Shown here: piece by piece, positions 52,048 through 61,594 of the stretch
How positions within the stretch are numbered: the first letter of the stretch is position 1
Layout of the letters: every line of letters begins with the position of its first letter
DNA from: Lactobacillaceae bacterium AF64-9pH9TA
Lineage (GTDB): Bacteria > Bacillota > Bacilli > Lactobacillales > Lactobacillaceae
NCBI GenBank assembly: GCA_027681045.1
Contig: JAQDCK010000001.1
Location: 1 to 64,000, forward strand
DNA length: 64,000 nt
Reading direction: 5' to 3'
Notes under the pieces: generated by a model
What the model was told of the DNA's origin: nothing
What the model saw: only the letters and a program-made list of their open reading frames with translations
Databases searched by the model: none
Position numbers and translations under genes: made by a program

Positions 52048-53010
52048 TTACTTCCGCTTCTGCTTGCCCTGGTTGCGCTTGCGCAGGTCGCCGGACTTCG
52101 GCTGGCTGGCTGGCTTCTTTTCAGGGGCTGGCTTTAAGATCTGGTCAAGCTTGGCTTGAGTAACGACTTCCACGATCGGGCTGTCTGCCAGTTCCTTAGA
52201 AACCCGCTTCTTGGCCCGCGGCTGCACGATGAAGGTAGTGATCAGCTGCTGGATGACCATGACCAGGTTGCCGACTGCCCAGTAAAGGGCTAGGGCGCCG
52301 GAGAAGGACATGGAGAAGAAGAAGGTCATGATTGGGTTCATCAGCATAGTGGCCTGCATGGTCTTCTTTTGTTCTTCAGGGATGCCGATCATGGCCACGT
52401 AGCTTTGAATCAAGGCAAAAACAGTGGCAATGATGGCCAGAACCATGGACTTGCTGGACAGGGAAATGCCGAAGAAGGTTGACTTAGCCAGGGAGTTTGA
52501 GTAAGCCACGGCCTGGTAGATCCCGATCATGATCGGCATTTGGATTAAGAGGGGCAGGCAGCCCATCCCGCCAATCATGGAGACATTGTTCTTGGAATAG
52601 ATCTCTCTTTGCAGACCACTCAAGGCCATCTGCTGGTCAGGAGTCATCCCCGGTGTCTTCATGGCCTTTTGCAAAAGCTGCATTTGTGGCTGCAGGCGGT
52701 GCATCTTTTCCTGTTGCAGGGTTGCCTTGTGCTGCTGGCTCAGCATGAGCGGCATCAAAATCACTCTGACGACCAAAGTGATGATGACGATGGCCCAGCC
52801 GGCCCCGCTGGCTCCGCCGATAGCGTGGGCGATATTGACGGTGATGTGCTGCAAAGGCAGGCCGATCCATTCATAGATCCAGTAGTAAGGACCACTGGTC
52901 GGTGCCTTCAAGCTGCCGTTTTTGCTGGTCTGGCTGGCGCAGGCCGTAAGAAAAAGCGGCAAGAGGGCCAGCAGGCTGACAGGTAACAGACGTTTTTTGA
53001 TTTTTTTCAT
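52048..53010 (-). CDS. yidC: Membrane protein insertase YidC/OxaA (lipoprotein type)
   Basis: Inserts and folds membrane proteins with or without SecYEG. 320 residues from ATG 53010 (GGAGAG upstream); signal with lipobox LTAC, so the mature protein starts at a lipidated Cys. Core 60KD insertase domain (about 60-265) with the membrane-buried Arg in VVRVILMPL, then a basic C-terminal tail (RKRNQGKQKRK) of the kind that contacts ribosomes. Second gene after acyP on the minus strand. Confidence 0.94.
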   Translation of the reverse strand: MKKIKKRLLPVSLLALLPLFLTACASQTSKNGSLKAPTSGPYYWIYEWIGLPLQHITVNIAHAIGGASGAGWAIVIITLVVRVILMPLMLSQQHKATLQQEKMHRLQPQMQLLQKAMKTPGMTPDQQMALSGLQREIYSKNNVSMIGGMGCLPLLIQMPIMIGIYQAVAYSNSLAKSTFFGISLSSKSMVLAIIATVFALIQSYVAMIGIPEEQKKTMQATMLMNPIMTFFFSMSFSGALALYWAVGNLVMVIQQLITTFIVQPRAKKRVSKELADSPIVEVVTQAKLDQILKPAPEKKPASQPKSGDLRKRNQGKQKRK

Positions 53011-53043
53011 TGAATAGTTTCTCTCCAAATTTTTATGATCTGT

Positions 53044-53316
53044 CTAATATAATACATGAAAAGAATGCATTTGTTCCATTTCAGGCAGAACTTTTGTGTC
53101 CAAACGTGAAATTTGGGCATATGGAGCCGCGCTTGGCAACTCAGCTTTAAATTTGACCAGGTCAGTTGGTGTGCCTTGAATGACAATGGTGACCGTCCCA
53201 TCGGGGTTGTTTCTCACGCTGCCTGGCAGCTTCATCTTCTGGGCCAGCATCTGCACGCTCCAGCGGAATCCCACCCCCTGGACGATACCATGTGCTAATA
53301 GTTCCCATGTTTGCAT
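53044..53316 (-). CDS. acyP: Acylphosphatase
   Basis: Hydrolyses carboxyl-phosphate bonds of acyl phosphates. 90 residues; GIVQGVGFR carries the catalytic Arg and GSVRNNPDGTV the catalytic Asn. ATG 53316 with AAGG upstream; the earlier in-frame ATG at 53343 is less likely. Confidence 0.93.
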   Translation of the reverse strand: MQTWELLAHGIVQGVGFRWSVQMLAQKMKLPGSVRNNPDGTVTIVIQGTPTDLVKFKAELPSAAPYAQISRLDTKVLPEMEQMHSFHVLY

Positions 53317-53381
53317 TTTGACTACCTTCTTTATTTTTCGCAAAAAATCATTAAAATAGTATTTCTAAGGAGTATTTTATC

Positions 53382-54146
53382 ATGCAAGAAAGAACATCTG
53401 TCAACAATCCGCAAATTAAGGCCATTGGCAAGCTGAATCAGAAGAAATACCGCGAAGAAAGCGGCTATTACCTGATCGAAGGCTTCCATCTGGTTGAAGA
53501 AGCTTTAAAAGCAAGAGTTAAGTACCGGGAAATCTTGGCGACTGAAGAAGCGCTCAGCCGCTTGGCGCAACTGGGCCTGGCTTATGATGAAGGCAAGCTG
53601 ATCAAGATCAGCCAAAGCGTGGCCAGCCACCTCAGCAGCACCAAAAATTCCCAGGATATCTTCATGACCGTCAAGATCAACCAGCCAGAACATTTTGACT
53701 TCAGTTATGGCAAGTGGGTCCTCTTAGACGACTTGGCTGACCCGGGTAATGTCGGCACCATCATCAGGACCGCCGATGCGGCCGGCTTTGACGGGGTGAT
53801 CCTGTCAAATAAGACAGTTGACTTCTACAACCCAAAGGTGCAGCGGTCCATGCAGGGGAGCCAGTTCCACTTGAACTTGATCAAGGCTGACCTGCCAGAA
53901 GCCATTGCCAGCTTGCAGGACGCGGACATTCCGGTTTATGCCAGCCTCTTGGATCCTTCTGCTAAACAATTGGGCGACTTTGCACCAGTAGCCCAGGTCG
54001 CCCTAATCATCGGCAATGAAGCCCATGGGGTAAGCCCGGAAATCGCGGCCCTGGCTGATGAGAAGCTCTACATCCCGATTAAGGGCCGAGCTGAGTCTTT
54101 GAACGCCGCTGTTGCCGCCGGGATCATGATCTACCAGTTCAGCTAA
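53382..54146 (+). CDS. SpoU/TrmH-family RNA 2'-O-methyltransferase
   Basis: 254 residues: an N-terminal L30e-like substrate-binding domain (about 1-95) and a knotted SPOUT domain with LDDLADPGNVGTIIRTADAAG, IIGNEAHGVS and IKGRAESLNAAVAAGI, the three family motifs. Target RNA unknown; similar genes next to pheST are common in lactobacilli. Confidence 0.93.
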   Translation: MQERTSVNNPQIKAIGKLNQKKYREESGYYLIEGFHLVEEALKARVKYREILATEEALSRLAQLGLAYDEGKLIKISQSVASHLSSTKNSQDIFMTVKINQPEHFDFSYGKWVLLDDLADPGNVGTIIRTADAAGFDGVILSNKTVDFYNPKVQRSMQGSQFHLNLIKADLPEAIASLQDADIPVYASLLDPSAKQLGDFAPVAQVALIIGNEAHGVSPEIAALADEKLYIPIKGRAESLNAAVAAGIMIYQFS

Positions 54147-54224
54147 AAAACATTTCGCTTGTATTTCGTAAGTAAAGTATGCTTAAATAGATAACATGGA
54201 AACTAATTTGAGGAGGATTTCTCT

Positions 54225-54575
54225 ATGACAGAATTAGCCGAACAGGATGCGCCATGCTGTAAAAACGCTGAAAACTACGAAATGTGCGCCCGCTTCGTCA
54301 AGGCCTTTGAAATCATCGGCAAGAAGTGGAACGGCTTGATTATCAGCTCCTTGTGCGACACCAAGGCTATGCGCTTCCGGGACCTGGCCCACGCGGTTGG
54401 TGCCTGCTCTGACCGGGTTTTGGTCGAGCGCCTGCGGGAGCTGGAAGCTGACGGGATCGTCAAGCGGTCCAAGGATGAAGAAAAGAAGATCGTCCTTTAC
54501 ACTTTGACGCCAAAGGGAGCCGAATTAAAGCCGGTCTTCAACCAGGTTCATATCTGGGCTGACAAGTGGGCGTAA
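54225..54575 (+). CDS. HxlR-family winged-helix regulator
   Basis: 116 residues, HxlR pattern (EIIGKKWNGLIISSL, MRFRDLAHAVGACSDRVLVERLRELEADGIV, YTLTPKGAEL). The N-terminus is Cys-rich (CCKNAENYEMC), and another Cys sits in the recognition region, so redox sensing is plausible. No co-transcribed partner. GAGGAGG upstream. Confidence 0.92.
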   Translation: MTELAEQDAPCCKNAENYEMCARFVKAFEIIGKKWNGLIISSLCDTKAMRFRDLAHAVGACSDRVLVERLRELEADGIVKRSKDEEKKIVLYTLTPKGAELKPVFNQVHIWADKWA

Positions 54576-54583
54576 AAAACGAC

Positions 54584-54612
54584 TTGCATTTAAGCAAGTT
54601 TTAGCCTATGAT
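54584..54612 (+). promoter_or_regulatory. Candidate pheS promoter
   Basis: TTGCAT (54584-54589), 17-base spacer, TATGAT (54607-54612). The -35 box lies in a small hairpin (ACTTGC / GCAAGT) that could also be the end of the HxlR transcript. Confidence 0.55.
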
Positions 54613-54619
54613 TTTAATT

Positions 54620-54838
54620 AATTACTAAGAACAAGACTAGTAGCAAGTACGGTCTTTGACAGGGAGGTTTCTTGGCAACTGAAAGGAAACCAAAGAGCAG
54701 CTTGCGAATTTCATCTTGTGAGTAGGATCTAATCAATTCCGGTTGCCACCGTTATCGGTATAGAGTGTAGGCCTTTTTGGGCCTAAACTAGGGTGGTACC
54801 GCGAAGCTTCGTCCCTTTTGGGGGCGGAGCTTTTTTTG
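54620..54838 (+). promoter_or_regulatory. T-box riboswitch, phenylalanine-specific, upstream of pheST
   Basis: T-box motif AGGGTGGTACCGCG (54790-54803) followed by the terminator stem AGCTTCGTCCC / GGGGGCGGAGCT and seven T residues. The specifier region GCGAATTTCATC contains TTC (phenylalanine). An AGTA-like element (GTAGGA) follows. Uncharged tRNA-Phe would allow read-through. Confidence 0.9.
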
Positions 54839-54856
54839 TTGAAAGGAATTAAGTAA

Positions 54857-55906
54857 ATGGATTTATTTGATCGATTGAAGGACCTGCGGGAGCAGGGGCT
54901 TGCTGAAATCAAGGAAGCAGAAAGCGAAAAGAGCCTGAATGACGTCCGGGTCAAGCTGGTCGGCAAGAAAGGTGACCTGACGCAAATTCTGCACCAGATG
55001 AAGGACGTTGCTCCGGAAAAGCGGCGGGAAGTCGGCCAGAAGGTCAACGAGCTCCGCGACCTCTTTAATGAAAACCTGGCTTCTGCCAAGGATAGCTTGA
55101 TTGAAAAGGCCATTGAGGCCCGCCTGGAAGCTGAAAAGATCGACGTGACCCTGCCAGGGCGCAGAAAGCATGTCGGCTCCAAGCACCCGATCAGAATCAT
55201 TCAAGACGACCTGGAACGCTTCTTCATCGGCATGGGCTACCAAGTTGTCCAAGGGCCGGAAATCGAAAGTGAACACTACAACTTCGAAATGTTGAACCTG
55301 CCTAAGGACCACCCGGCCCGGGACATGCAGGCTACTTTCTACGTTGACGCTGACCACCTGCTGCGGAGCCAGACTTCACCAGTCCAAGCCCGGACCATGG
55401 AAAAGCATGATTTCGACAAGAGCGACCTCAAGATGATCTCCCCAGGCAAGGTTTACAGAAGAGACGATGACGACGCCACCCACTCCCACCAGTTCATGCA
55501 GATGGAAGGGCTGGTTGTCGGCAAGAACATCTCCTTGAGTGACCTTAAGGGGACCTTGGAACTGGTGGCCAAGCACGAATTCGGCCAGGACCGGGAAACC
55601 CGCCTGCGGCCAAGCTACTTCCCATTTACTGAACCATCAGTTGAAATGGACGTTTCCTGCTTTGAATGCGGCGGCAAGGGATGCGCGATCTGCAAGAACA
55701 CCGGCTGGATCGAAGTTCTGGGTGCCGGCATCGTTCACCCGAATGTTTTGTCTGCTGCTGGCATTGACCCGGCAGTCTACTCCGGCTTTGCCTTTGGCCT
55801 GGGCCTGGACCGCTTTGCCATCTTGAAGTATGGTATTGACGACATCCGCGACTTTTACAGTGACGACGTGCGCTTCTTGCAACAATTCCGTCAGGAGGAA
55901 GATTAA
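54857..55906 (+). CDS. pheS: Phenylalanyl-tRNA synthetase alpha subunit
   Basis: 349 residues: N-terminal coiled coil (about 1-85) and class II catalytic core (HPIRIIQDDLERFF motif 1, TSPVQARTM, HSHQFMQMEG motif 2, GLGLDRFAILKYGI motif 3). The stop overlaps the pheT start (TAATG). Confidence 0.98.
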   Translation: MDLFDRLKDLREQGLAEIKEAESEKSLNDVRVKLVGKKGDLTQILHQMKDVAPEKRREVGQKVNELRDLFNENLASAKDSLIEKAIEARLEAEKIDVTLPGRRKHVGSKHPIRIIQDDLERFFIGMGYQVVQGPEIESEHYNFEMLNLPKDHPARDMQATFYVDADHLLRSQTSPVQARTMEKHDFDKSDLKMISPGKVYRRDDDDATHSHQFMQMEGLVVGKNISLSDLKGTLELVAKHEFGQDRETRLRPSYFPFTEPSVEMDVSCFECGGKGCAICKNTGWIEVLGAGIVHPNVLSAAGIDPAVYSGFAFGLGLDRFAILKYGIDDIRDFYSDDVRFLQQFRQEED

Positions 55907-58317
55907 TGTTAGTTTCTTACAATTGGTTGAAAGATTTCTTGAACATGGACGGCGTAGACCCTTACGCCTTGGCTGAAAAACTGACCCGGTCCGGGGTTGA
56001 AATTGCCTCAACGGTTCACCCAGAAGACGGTTTGAGCAAGCTGGTCGTGGGCCATATTTTGACCTGCGAAAAGATCGAAGGGACCCACCTCAACAAGACT
56101 ACGGTCGACGTTGGTGAAGATGAAGCCCGCCAGATCGTCTGCGGGGCACCTAACGTGGCTGCTGGCCAGGACGTGATCGTGGCCCTGCCCGGGGCTCATT
56201 TGCCAGGCGGGATCAAGATCAAGAAGGGCAAGCTGCGCGGGATTGAATCCAATGGGATGATCTGCGGCCTGCAAGAACTCGGCTTCAGCGACTCAGTTGT
56301 TCCACCGAAGTACGCCGACGGCATCTGGGTCTTCCATGATCCGGACCTTAAGCCTGGTGACTCTGTCTTTGCAGCCTTGGGCATGGACGACTACGTTTTG
56401 GACTTCGATATTACCCCAAACCGGGCTGACACTTCCTCAATGGAAGGGGCAGCTTATGAAGTTGGTGCCTTGATTGACCAAAAGCCAAAGATTGAAGACG
56501 TTGTCCTTAAAGAAGACGGGGCAGACTGGACTGGTGACTTTACTGCCGCTGCCGATGAAAAGATCGCGCCGAAGTACTACCTGAGAAAGCTGACCGGGGT
56601 CAAGATCGCTGAAAGTCCCCTTTGGCTGCAAGCCCGCCTGTGGAATGCCGGCATCCGCCCAATCAACAACGTGGTTGACGCGACCAACTATGTCATGCTC
56701 TTGACTGGCCAGCCAATGCACGCTTACGACGCCAAGCTTTTTGACAAGACCAAGAAGATTGAGGTCCGCCTGGCTAAGGAGGGCGAAAAGCTGCAGCTCT
56801 TGAATGAAAAAGAAATCGACCTGGATCCGCAAGACATCGTGATTACGGACGGTGAACAGGCAGTCGGCTTAGCTGGCGTAATGGGCGGCTTGAACAGTGA
56901 AGTAACTGAAGAAACTACTGACATCATTCTGGAAGCCGCTGTCTTTGACCCGGCCTTGACCAGAAAGGCAGCTCTGCGGCATGACAACCGGACTGACGCT
57001 TCTGCTTTGTTTGAAAAGGGAATCAACTGGGACAACACCCAAAAGGCCCTGGACGCTTGCGCCTTGATCTTGCGGGCAAATGCCGGCGCCACTGTCTTAG
57101 CTGGTGAAATCAAGGCCAGCGACAAGGACAAGGAGCCAGTTGTTATTACGACCACTGCTTCCCGGACCAACAAGATCCTAGGCACTGACCTGTCCATGGA
57201 CGAAATCGTCAAGATCCTGGGCAAGCTGAACTTCCCGGTTGTAGTAAATTGCGACGAATACACGGTAACTGTGCCAAACCGCCGCTGGGACATTTTCATT
57301 GACTCCGACATCTTTGAAGAAGTCGGCCGGATCTACGGCTATGACAACATCAAGTCCACCCACCCGGCGACTGGTGAACTGACTGGCGGCTACGCGGCTG
57401 ATGAAGTCAAGGTCCGTCACCTGCGCCAATTGCTGGAAGGGCAGGGGCTCAGTGAAACGATAAACTACTCCCTGACTTCTGAAGAACTGGCTACGACTTT
57501 TGTCAAAAAGGCCCTGGCCCCAGTCAAGGTCAACTGGCCGCTGAACTCAGCCAGAACCACCATGCGGCAAAACTTGATCTGCGGCCTGCTCGACACGGTT
57601 GCCTACAACTTCGCCCGCAAGCAAACCGAACTTCAGATCTTTGAAAACGGCCGCGTCTATGACATGGAAGGCGGCGACTACCACGAACATGAACACCTGG
57701 CAGCCGCTTACGTCGGCTTGGCCGGGGAAAGAAACTGGCAGCACAAGGACGAAGTCGTTGACTTCTACTACGTCAAGGGGCAGCTGGAAGACGTATTTGA
57801 AATGATCGGGGTCAAGGACGTGGAATACCGGGCCGAAGCAATCAAGGGGATGCACCCGACCAGAACGGCTGGTATTTATGTAAATGATAAATACATCGGT
57901 CTGATCGGCCAAATCGCCCCAGTTTTGACCATGACTGACAAGAACTTCGCCGGCAAGGAAATCTACGTTTACGAACTGAACCTGGAAGCCCTGCTGCCTC
58001 TCATGGCTAAGGGCGTTAAGTCTAAGCCGGCTCCGAAGTACCCAGCCGTGCAGCGGGACCTGTCAATCTTGGTTGACGAAGATGTCACTAATGCCCAAGT
58101 TGAAAGCTGCATCAAGGAAAACGCCGGCAAGTACCTGGTCAGCGTTGAAGTCATCGATGTCTACCAAGGGGCCCACCTGGTTGCCGGCAAGAAGAGCCTG
58201 GCTTACCGCTTGACCTTCTTGAATGAGGCAGAAACCTTGACTGATGCGGTTGTCACTAAGGCAACTGACAATGTGCAAGCTGCTTTGGAAGAAAAATTAG
58301 CGGCAAACATTCGTTAA
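55906..58317 (+). CDS. pheT: Phenylalanyl-tRNA synthetase beta subunit
   Basis: 803 residues: tRNA-binding OB domain (about 40-155; QIVCGAPNVAAGQ), B3/B4 editing domain (about 210-390), B5 domain, class II-like core and C-terminal FDX-ACB domain (about 710-800; PAVQRDLSILVDEDV). Forms the alpha2-beta2 enzyme with PheS and clears Tyr-tRNA-Phe. Confidence 0.98.
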   Translation: MLVSYNWLKDFLNMDGVDPYALAEKLTRSGVEIASTVHPEDGLSKLVVGHILTCEKIEGTHLNKTTVDVGEDEARQIVCGAPNVAAGQDVIVALPGAHLPGGIKIKKGKLRGIESNGMICGLQELGFSDSVVPPKYADGIWVFHDPDLKPGDSVFAALGMDDYVLDFDITPNRADTSSMEGAAYEVGALIDQKPKIEDVVLKEDGADWTGDFTAAADEKIAPKYYLRKLTGVKIAESPLWLQARLWNAGIRPINNVVDATNYVMLLTGQPMHAYDAKLFDKTKKIEVRLAKEGEKLQLLNEKEIDLDPQDIVITDGEQAVGLAGVMGGLNSEVTEETTDIILEAAVFDPALTRKAALRHDNRTDASALFEKGINWDNTQKALDACALILRANAGATVLAGEIKASDKDKEPVVITTTASRTNKILGTDLSMDEIVKILGKLNFPVVVNCDEYTVTVPNRRWDIFIDSDIFEEVGRIYGYDNIKSTHPATGELTGGYAADEVKVRHLRQLLEGQGLSETINYSLTSEELATTFVKKALAPVKVNWPLNSARTTMRQNLICGLLDTVAYNFARKQTELQIFENGRVYDMEGGDYHEHEHLAAAYVGLAGERNWQHKDEVVDFYYVKGQLEDVFEMIGVKDVEYRAEAIKGMHPTRTAGIYVNDKYIGLIGQIAPVLTMTDKNFAGKEIYVYELNLEALLPLMAKGVKSKPAPKYPAVQRDLSILVDEDVTNAQVESCIKENAGKYLVSVEVIDVYQGAHLVAGKKSLAYRLTFLNEAETLTDAVVTKATDNVQAALEEKLAANIR

Positions 58318-58320
58318 TGG

Positions 58321-58349
58321 TTGACTTTCCCGTAATTAAACTCTAATAT
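58321..58349 (+). promoter_or_regulatory. greA promoter
   Basis: TTGACT (58321-58326), 17-base spacer, TAATAT (58344-58349). Confidence 0.75.
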
Positions 58350-58387
58350 TTAACATTGCATAATGCGTTAAATAAAGGAGAATCAAA

Positions 58388-58876
58388 ATGCCTGAAAAAA
58401 CCTATGAAATGACTGCCGAAGGCAAGAAGCAGCTGGAAGAAGAACTGCAGACCCTGAAGTTTGTCAAGCGGCCGCAAATTGTTGAACGTTTGAAGATTGC
58501 CCGTTCTTACGGGGACTTGTCTGAAAACTCAGAATACGACGCAGCCAAAGATGAACAAATGCGGCTGGAAGAAAGAATCGATTCCGTCAGCGAACAATTG
58601 AAGTACGCTGTCGTTGTTGACACTGATGCCGTTGACCCCGATGAAGTAAGTATCGGCAAGACCGTTACGGTAACTGAAGTCGGCGAAGACGAACCGGAAA
58701 CTTATGAAATCGTGGGGAGCAGCCAGTCTGACCCATTCCACGGCAAGGTTTCCAACGAATCTCCGATCGGCAAGGCCCTGCTTGGTCACAAGAAGGGTGA
58801 AACGGTCAAGATCAACGTTGACTCAGCCAACGTCAGCTACGATGTCGTAATCAACGACGTTAAGACGAGCGACTAA
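58388..58876 (+). CDS. greA: Transcription elongation factor GreA
   Basis: Rescues backtracked RNA polymerase by stimulating transcript cleavage. 162 residues: N-terminal coiled coil with the acidic tip ([20 protein letters not shown]) and a C-terminal FKBP-like domain ([15 protein letters not shown]). AAGGAG upstream. Confidence 0.98.
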   Translation: MPEKTYEMTAEGKKQLEEELQTLKFVKRPQIVERLKIARSYGDLSENSEYDAAKDEQMRLEERIDSVSEQLKYAVVVDTDAVDPDEVSIGKTVTVTEVGEDEPETYEIVGSSQSDPFHGKVSNESPIGKALLGHKKGETVKINVDSANVSYDVVINDVKTSD

Positions 58877-58910
58877 AAAGGCGCTGTCCACCCGGACAGC
58901 ACCTTTTTTG
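58875..58910. terminator. greA terminator
   Basis: AAAAGGCGCTGTCC / GGACAGCACCTTTT stem around ACCC, then a T run; the A-rich left side may also serve the convergent yfhO gene. Confidence 0.88.
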
Positions 58911-58926
58911 TGCTCTATTTTACTGT

Positions 58927-61509
58927 TTAAATTCTCTGTTTTTTTTTCAAAAGCAGGTAGACAGCCAAAGTTACCAAGCTGATCAAGCTACCGGCAATGA
59001 GGCTGACCGGCAAATAGACCAGGGTCAACTTGTGCTTGCCCCCCTTTAAGTTAAAGGCCAGAAGGCTGGCAGCGTATTTGCTAGTCTTGACCCGCTTGCC
59101 GTTATCATAGACCAGCCAGTTCTTGGAATAAGGAATGGTCGTGATCCAGAGCTTCTTTTGACTCTTAAAAGTCTGGCTGGAAATTTGCAAGCCAGTCTGG
59201 CTTAACTTAAGGTCCGGCTCTTTCAGCTGCTTGATCCCGGTCTTGAAGGCGGAATTGTTGAATTGCCAGAAGAGAAGGCCGGTTAAGTCCAGGGTCGAAT
59301 TGGTCAAGTTGAAAGTGACCTTGATCCTGGACTTTTTATTTTGGCTGGCAATGTTGACCAGGCGGATCTGCCTGTCCCGGCTCTCGTAGTTATAGAAGAT
59401 GTCGTTGACGCTCAAGCTGGCGGTCTTGAAGTCAAAGCCGTCCGGGAGCTGTAGGTAGTAAGAGTCATCGTTTTTTGGCGTCAAGCTGAAGGTGACGTAA
59501 GCCGGCTTGGCAGAGTTGGCCTTCTTGAAGACCAGGGGATTGGACTGGTTCACTTTCAAGTTGGTCAGCTTGATCTGGCTTTTGACCTTCTTGAAAAGCT
59601 GGCCGGACAAGCCCAGGCTCTCCCAGAGCTTCTGCTGGTTGTAAGCCGGGTTATTGTCCAGGAACTTAACCTTTTTCTGCCCGCTCTGGCTGGCAAAAAT
59701 GAGTGGCAGGGCCTGCTTGTTTTTTAAAATGCTGATCTGCTTGAACTGCTTTATTGGATAATAGCTGTTTAAATCAGCCCGGTGATTCAAGTTGTCATAA
59801 GGCATCCGCTGGGCAGCAGAGACGCCGTCATAAGAATAATTTGGCTCAAGGTAGTACTTGACTCCCAGGAAGGCGTCAGTCAAAAGCGTCCCGCCCTGGT
59901 TGGTGTAAGAGTTGCTGTTGTGGACATAGCCTAAGCGGCTGAGCAGGTTGGAAGTGCTGGAATTGCTGATGGAGTTAAAGGTCGTGATTCCGTAATAGTT
60001 GCCAGTGAAGGGGTCATCGTCTGACCGGCTGAAACTCTTCTCTGTCCGGTAGAGGCTGGAGTCGGTCTTGGCCAGGTAGCTAGTGGCCTGGCTGACGTTG
60101 GCTTCAAACTTGGCATAGTTTTTGTTCTCCTGGTAGGAAATCGCGTTTAAGGAAAAAATCAAGTTGACCGTGACTTCCGAAACGACCAAAAGCAGGGCGT
60201 AGTGGCCGGCTAAATAGTGCTGGCCGTAAATAAAGAGAATGAAGAGCAAGCTGGTTAAAAGGAAGAGACCGGTCGCGACTTGCCCGTCTTGCCGGATAAA
60301 TTCCAGCTTGTTGGGATTGATGGCCAGGTAAATGGAGACGCTGGCCCCCAAAAGGGCGGCCAGGACCTTCTGCTTGAGATTGAAGATGGGTTCCCTGTCC
60401 ATGTTTTCCAGGGCCAGGTTTAAGGCATAGAAGGAGACCAGGAAGCTGAACCGGGCCGGGTACCAGACTGGAAACTGGCCCAAGTGCCAGATCAAAACCA
60501 GGGGGGTAAAGGACAAAGACAAGACCAGGAAGGCCAAAAGCAGGCCCCGGGCCAGTTTTTCCCGCTTGCTGAACTGGGAATTAAAGATAAAGAGCAGGGC
60601 CAAGAGGGCAAAGCAGGAGCTGATGAAGATGTTGGGCAGGCCGTCTGACATTTCATGGAAGCTGTAGGCCCCGTCAATGAATTTAGCGGTTAGCTGGTAG
60701 GGCGGAAACTGGAAGTTCAGCTTCCAACTGATGTCGGCATCAGTTTTGCCGGCCAAAAGCTCTAAAAAAGTCGGCCAGAGGCTGACTCCGCTCAGGCAGC
60801 TGCCAAAGAAGCTGCCCTTGAAGTAGGCCCAAAAACGCTTCTTTGGCTCAGCATTCGTCGCCAGACCCACCAACAGGTAGAGCAGGCCAAAGAGCAGGGT
60901 CATGTAGCCGGTATAGAAGTTTGTCAGCCAGAGCAGGAAGGTGACCAGGACCAGGTGATTTTTCTCCCCGGCCAAAAGTCGGTCAATGGCCTCCTGCAGC
61001 CAGGGCAAAAGGACCAGGCTGTCCAGCCACATCAAGTTCAAGTTGTTGGCAACGACAAAGCCGCAGAGGGCAAAGGCCAGGCTGGCAGCTAGAACGTATT
61101 CCTTAGCCAGGCGGAACTTTTTCCCCCAGACCAGGTAGCTGGACAGGCCGATAGCCCCGATCTTGCAGGAGATGACCAAAAGGATTCCCTGAGGCAGGAA
61201 CTTCTGCGGGAAAAAGAGCAAGAGCAGGTTGAAGGGACTGAGCAGGTAGTAGCTGTCCGTCCCCAGCATGGACCCGCCCAAGCCGCTGGCAAAGCTGTAG
61301 ATAAACTTGCTTGGGTCTTTAAAGAGCTTCTGCTGGTAGTAGGCCAGGAAGTCAACGTACTGCTGGCCCAGGTCGACGGTCAGGATATTGCCCTTCTTGC
61401 TGATGAAGTAGCCGGCAAAAATCAAGGCCGGCAGGGCAAAGGCCAGGCAGGCATAAAGCTGCTTAAGGCCGAATTTTTGGAAAAAACGTTTTATTTTGGA
61501 CATGTACAT
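58927..61509 (-). CDS. yfhO: YfhO family polytopic membrane protein
   Basis: 860 residues. About 11-12 hydrophobic segments fill the N-terminal 480 residues, followed by a large extracytoplasmic beta-rich region (about 480-825) and a last membrane segment before KKKQRI. The GT-C-like layout fits YfhO proteins, which in Bacillus and Listeria are the proposed glycosyltransferases that move a sugar from a lipid carrier onto (lipo)teichoic acid, working with CsbB/GtcA-type partners. No such partner is adjacent. Start uncertain: ATG 61509 or 61503; AGGAG is about 13 bases away. Confidence 0.88.
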   Translation of the reverse strand: MYMSKIKRFFQKFGLKQLYACLAFALPALIFAGYFISKKGNILTVDLGQQYVDFLAYYQQKLFKDPSKFIYSFASGLGGSMLGTDSYYLLSPFNLLLLFFPQKFLPQGILLVISCKIGAIGLSSYLVWGKKFRLAKEYVLAASLAFALCGFVVANNLNLMWLDSLVLLPWLQEAIDRLLAGEKNHLVLVTFLLWLTNFYTGYMTLLFGLLYLLVGLATNAEPKKRFWAYFKGSFFGSCLSGVSLWPTFLELLAGKTDADISWKLNFQFPPYQLTAKFIDGAYSFHEMSDGLPNIFISSCFALLALLFIFNSQFSKREKLARGLLLAFLVLSLSFTPLVLIWHLGQFPVWYPARFSFLVSFYALNLALENMDREPIFNLKQKVLAALLGASVSIYLAINPNKLEFIRQDGQVATGLFLLTSLLFILFIYGQHYLAGHYALLLVVSEVTVNLIFSLNAISYQENKNYAKFEANVSQATSYLAKTDSSLYRTEKSFSRSDDDPFTGNYYGITTFNSISNSSTSNLLSRLGYVHNSNSYTNQGGTLLTDAFLGVKYYLEPNYSYDGVSAAQRMPYDNLNHRADLNSYYPIKQFKQISILKNKQALPLIFASQSGQKKVKFLDNNPAYNQQKLWESLGLSGQLFKKVKSQIKLTNLKVNQSNPLVFKKANSAKPAYVTFSLTPKNDDSYYLQLPDGFDFKTASLSVNDIFYNYESRDRQIRLVNIASQNKKSRIKVTFNLTNSTLDLTGLLFWQFNNSAFKTGIKQLKEPDLKLSQTGLQISSQTFKSQKKLWITTIPYSKNWLVYDNGKRVKTSKYAASLLAFNLKGGKHKLTLVYLPVSLIAGSLISLVTLAVYLLLKKKQRI

Positions 61510-61594
61510 TAAGAATTAGCTAACTCCTCTTCTGAATGATAGAATTGCGCAGGTCTTTTTGCTAAAATTACTTGTTAGTGAGGATGGTTTTATC

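Noticed and set aside
60492..61355. Several open frames inside the YfhO gene on the same strand but shifted
   Set aside because: GC-rich genes keep stop-free shifted frames; the YfhO frame has consistent membrane segments throughout.
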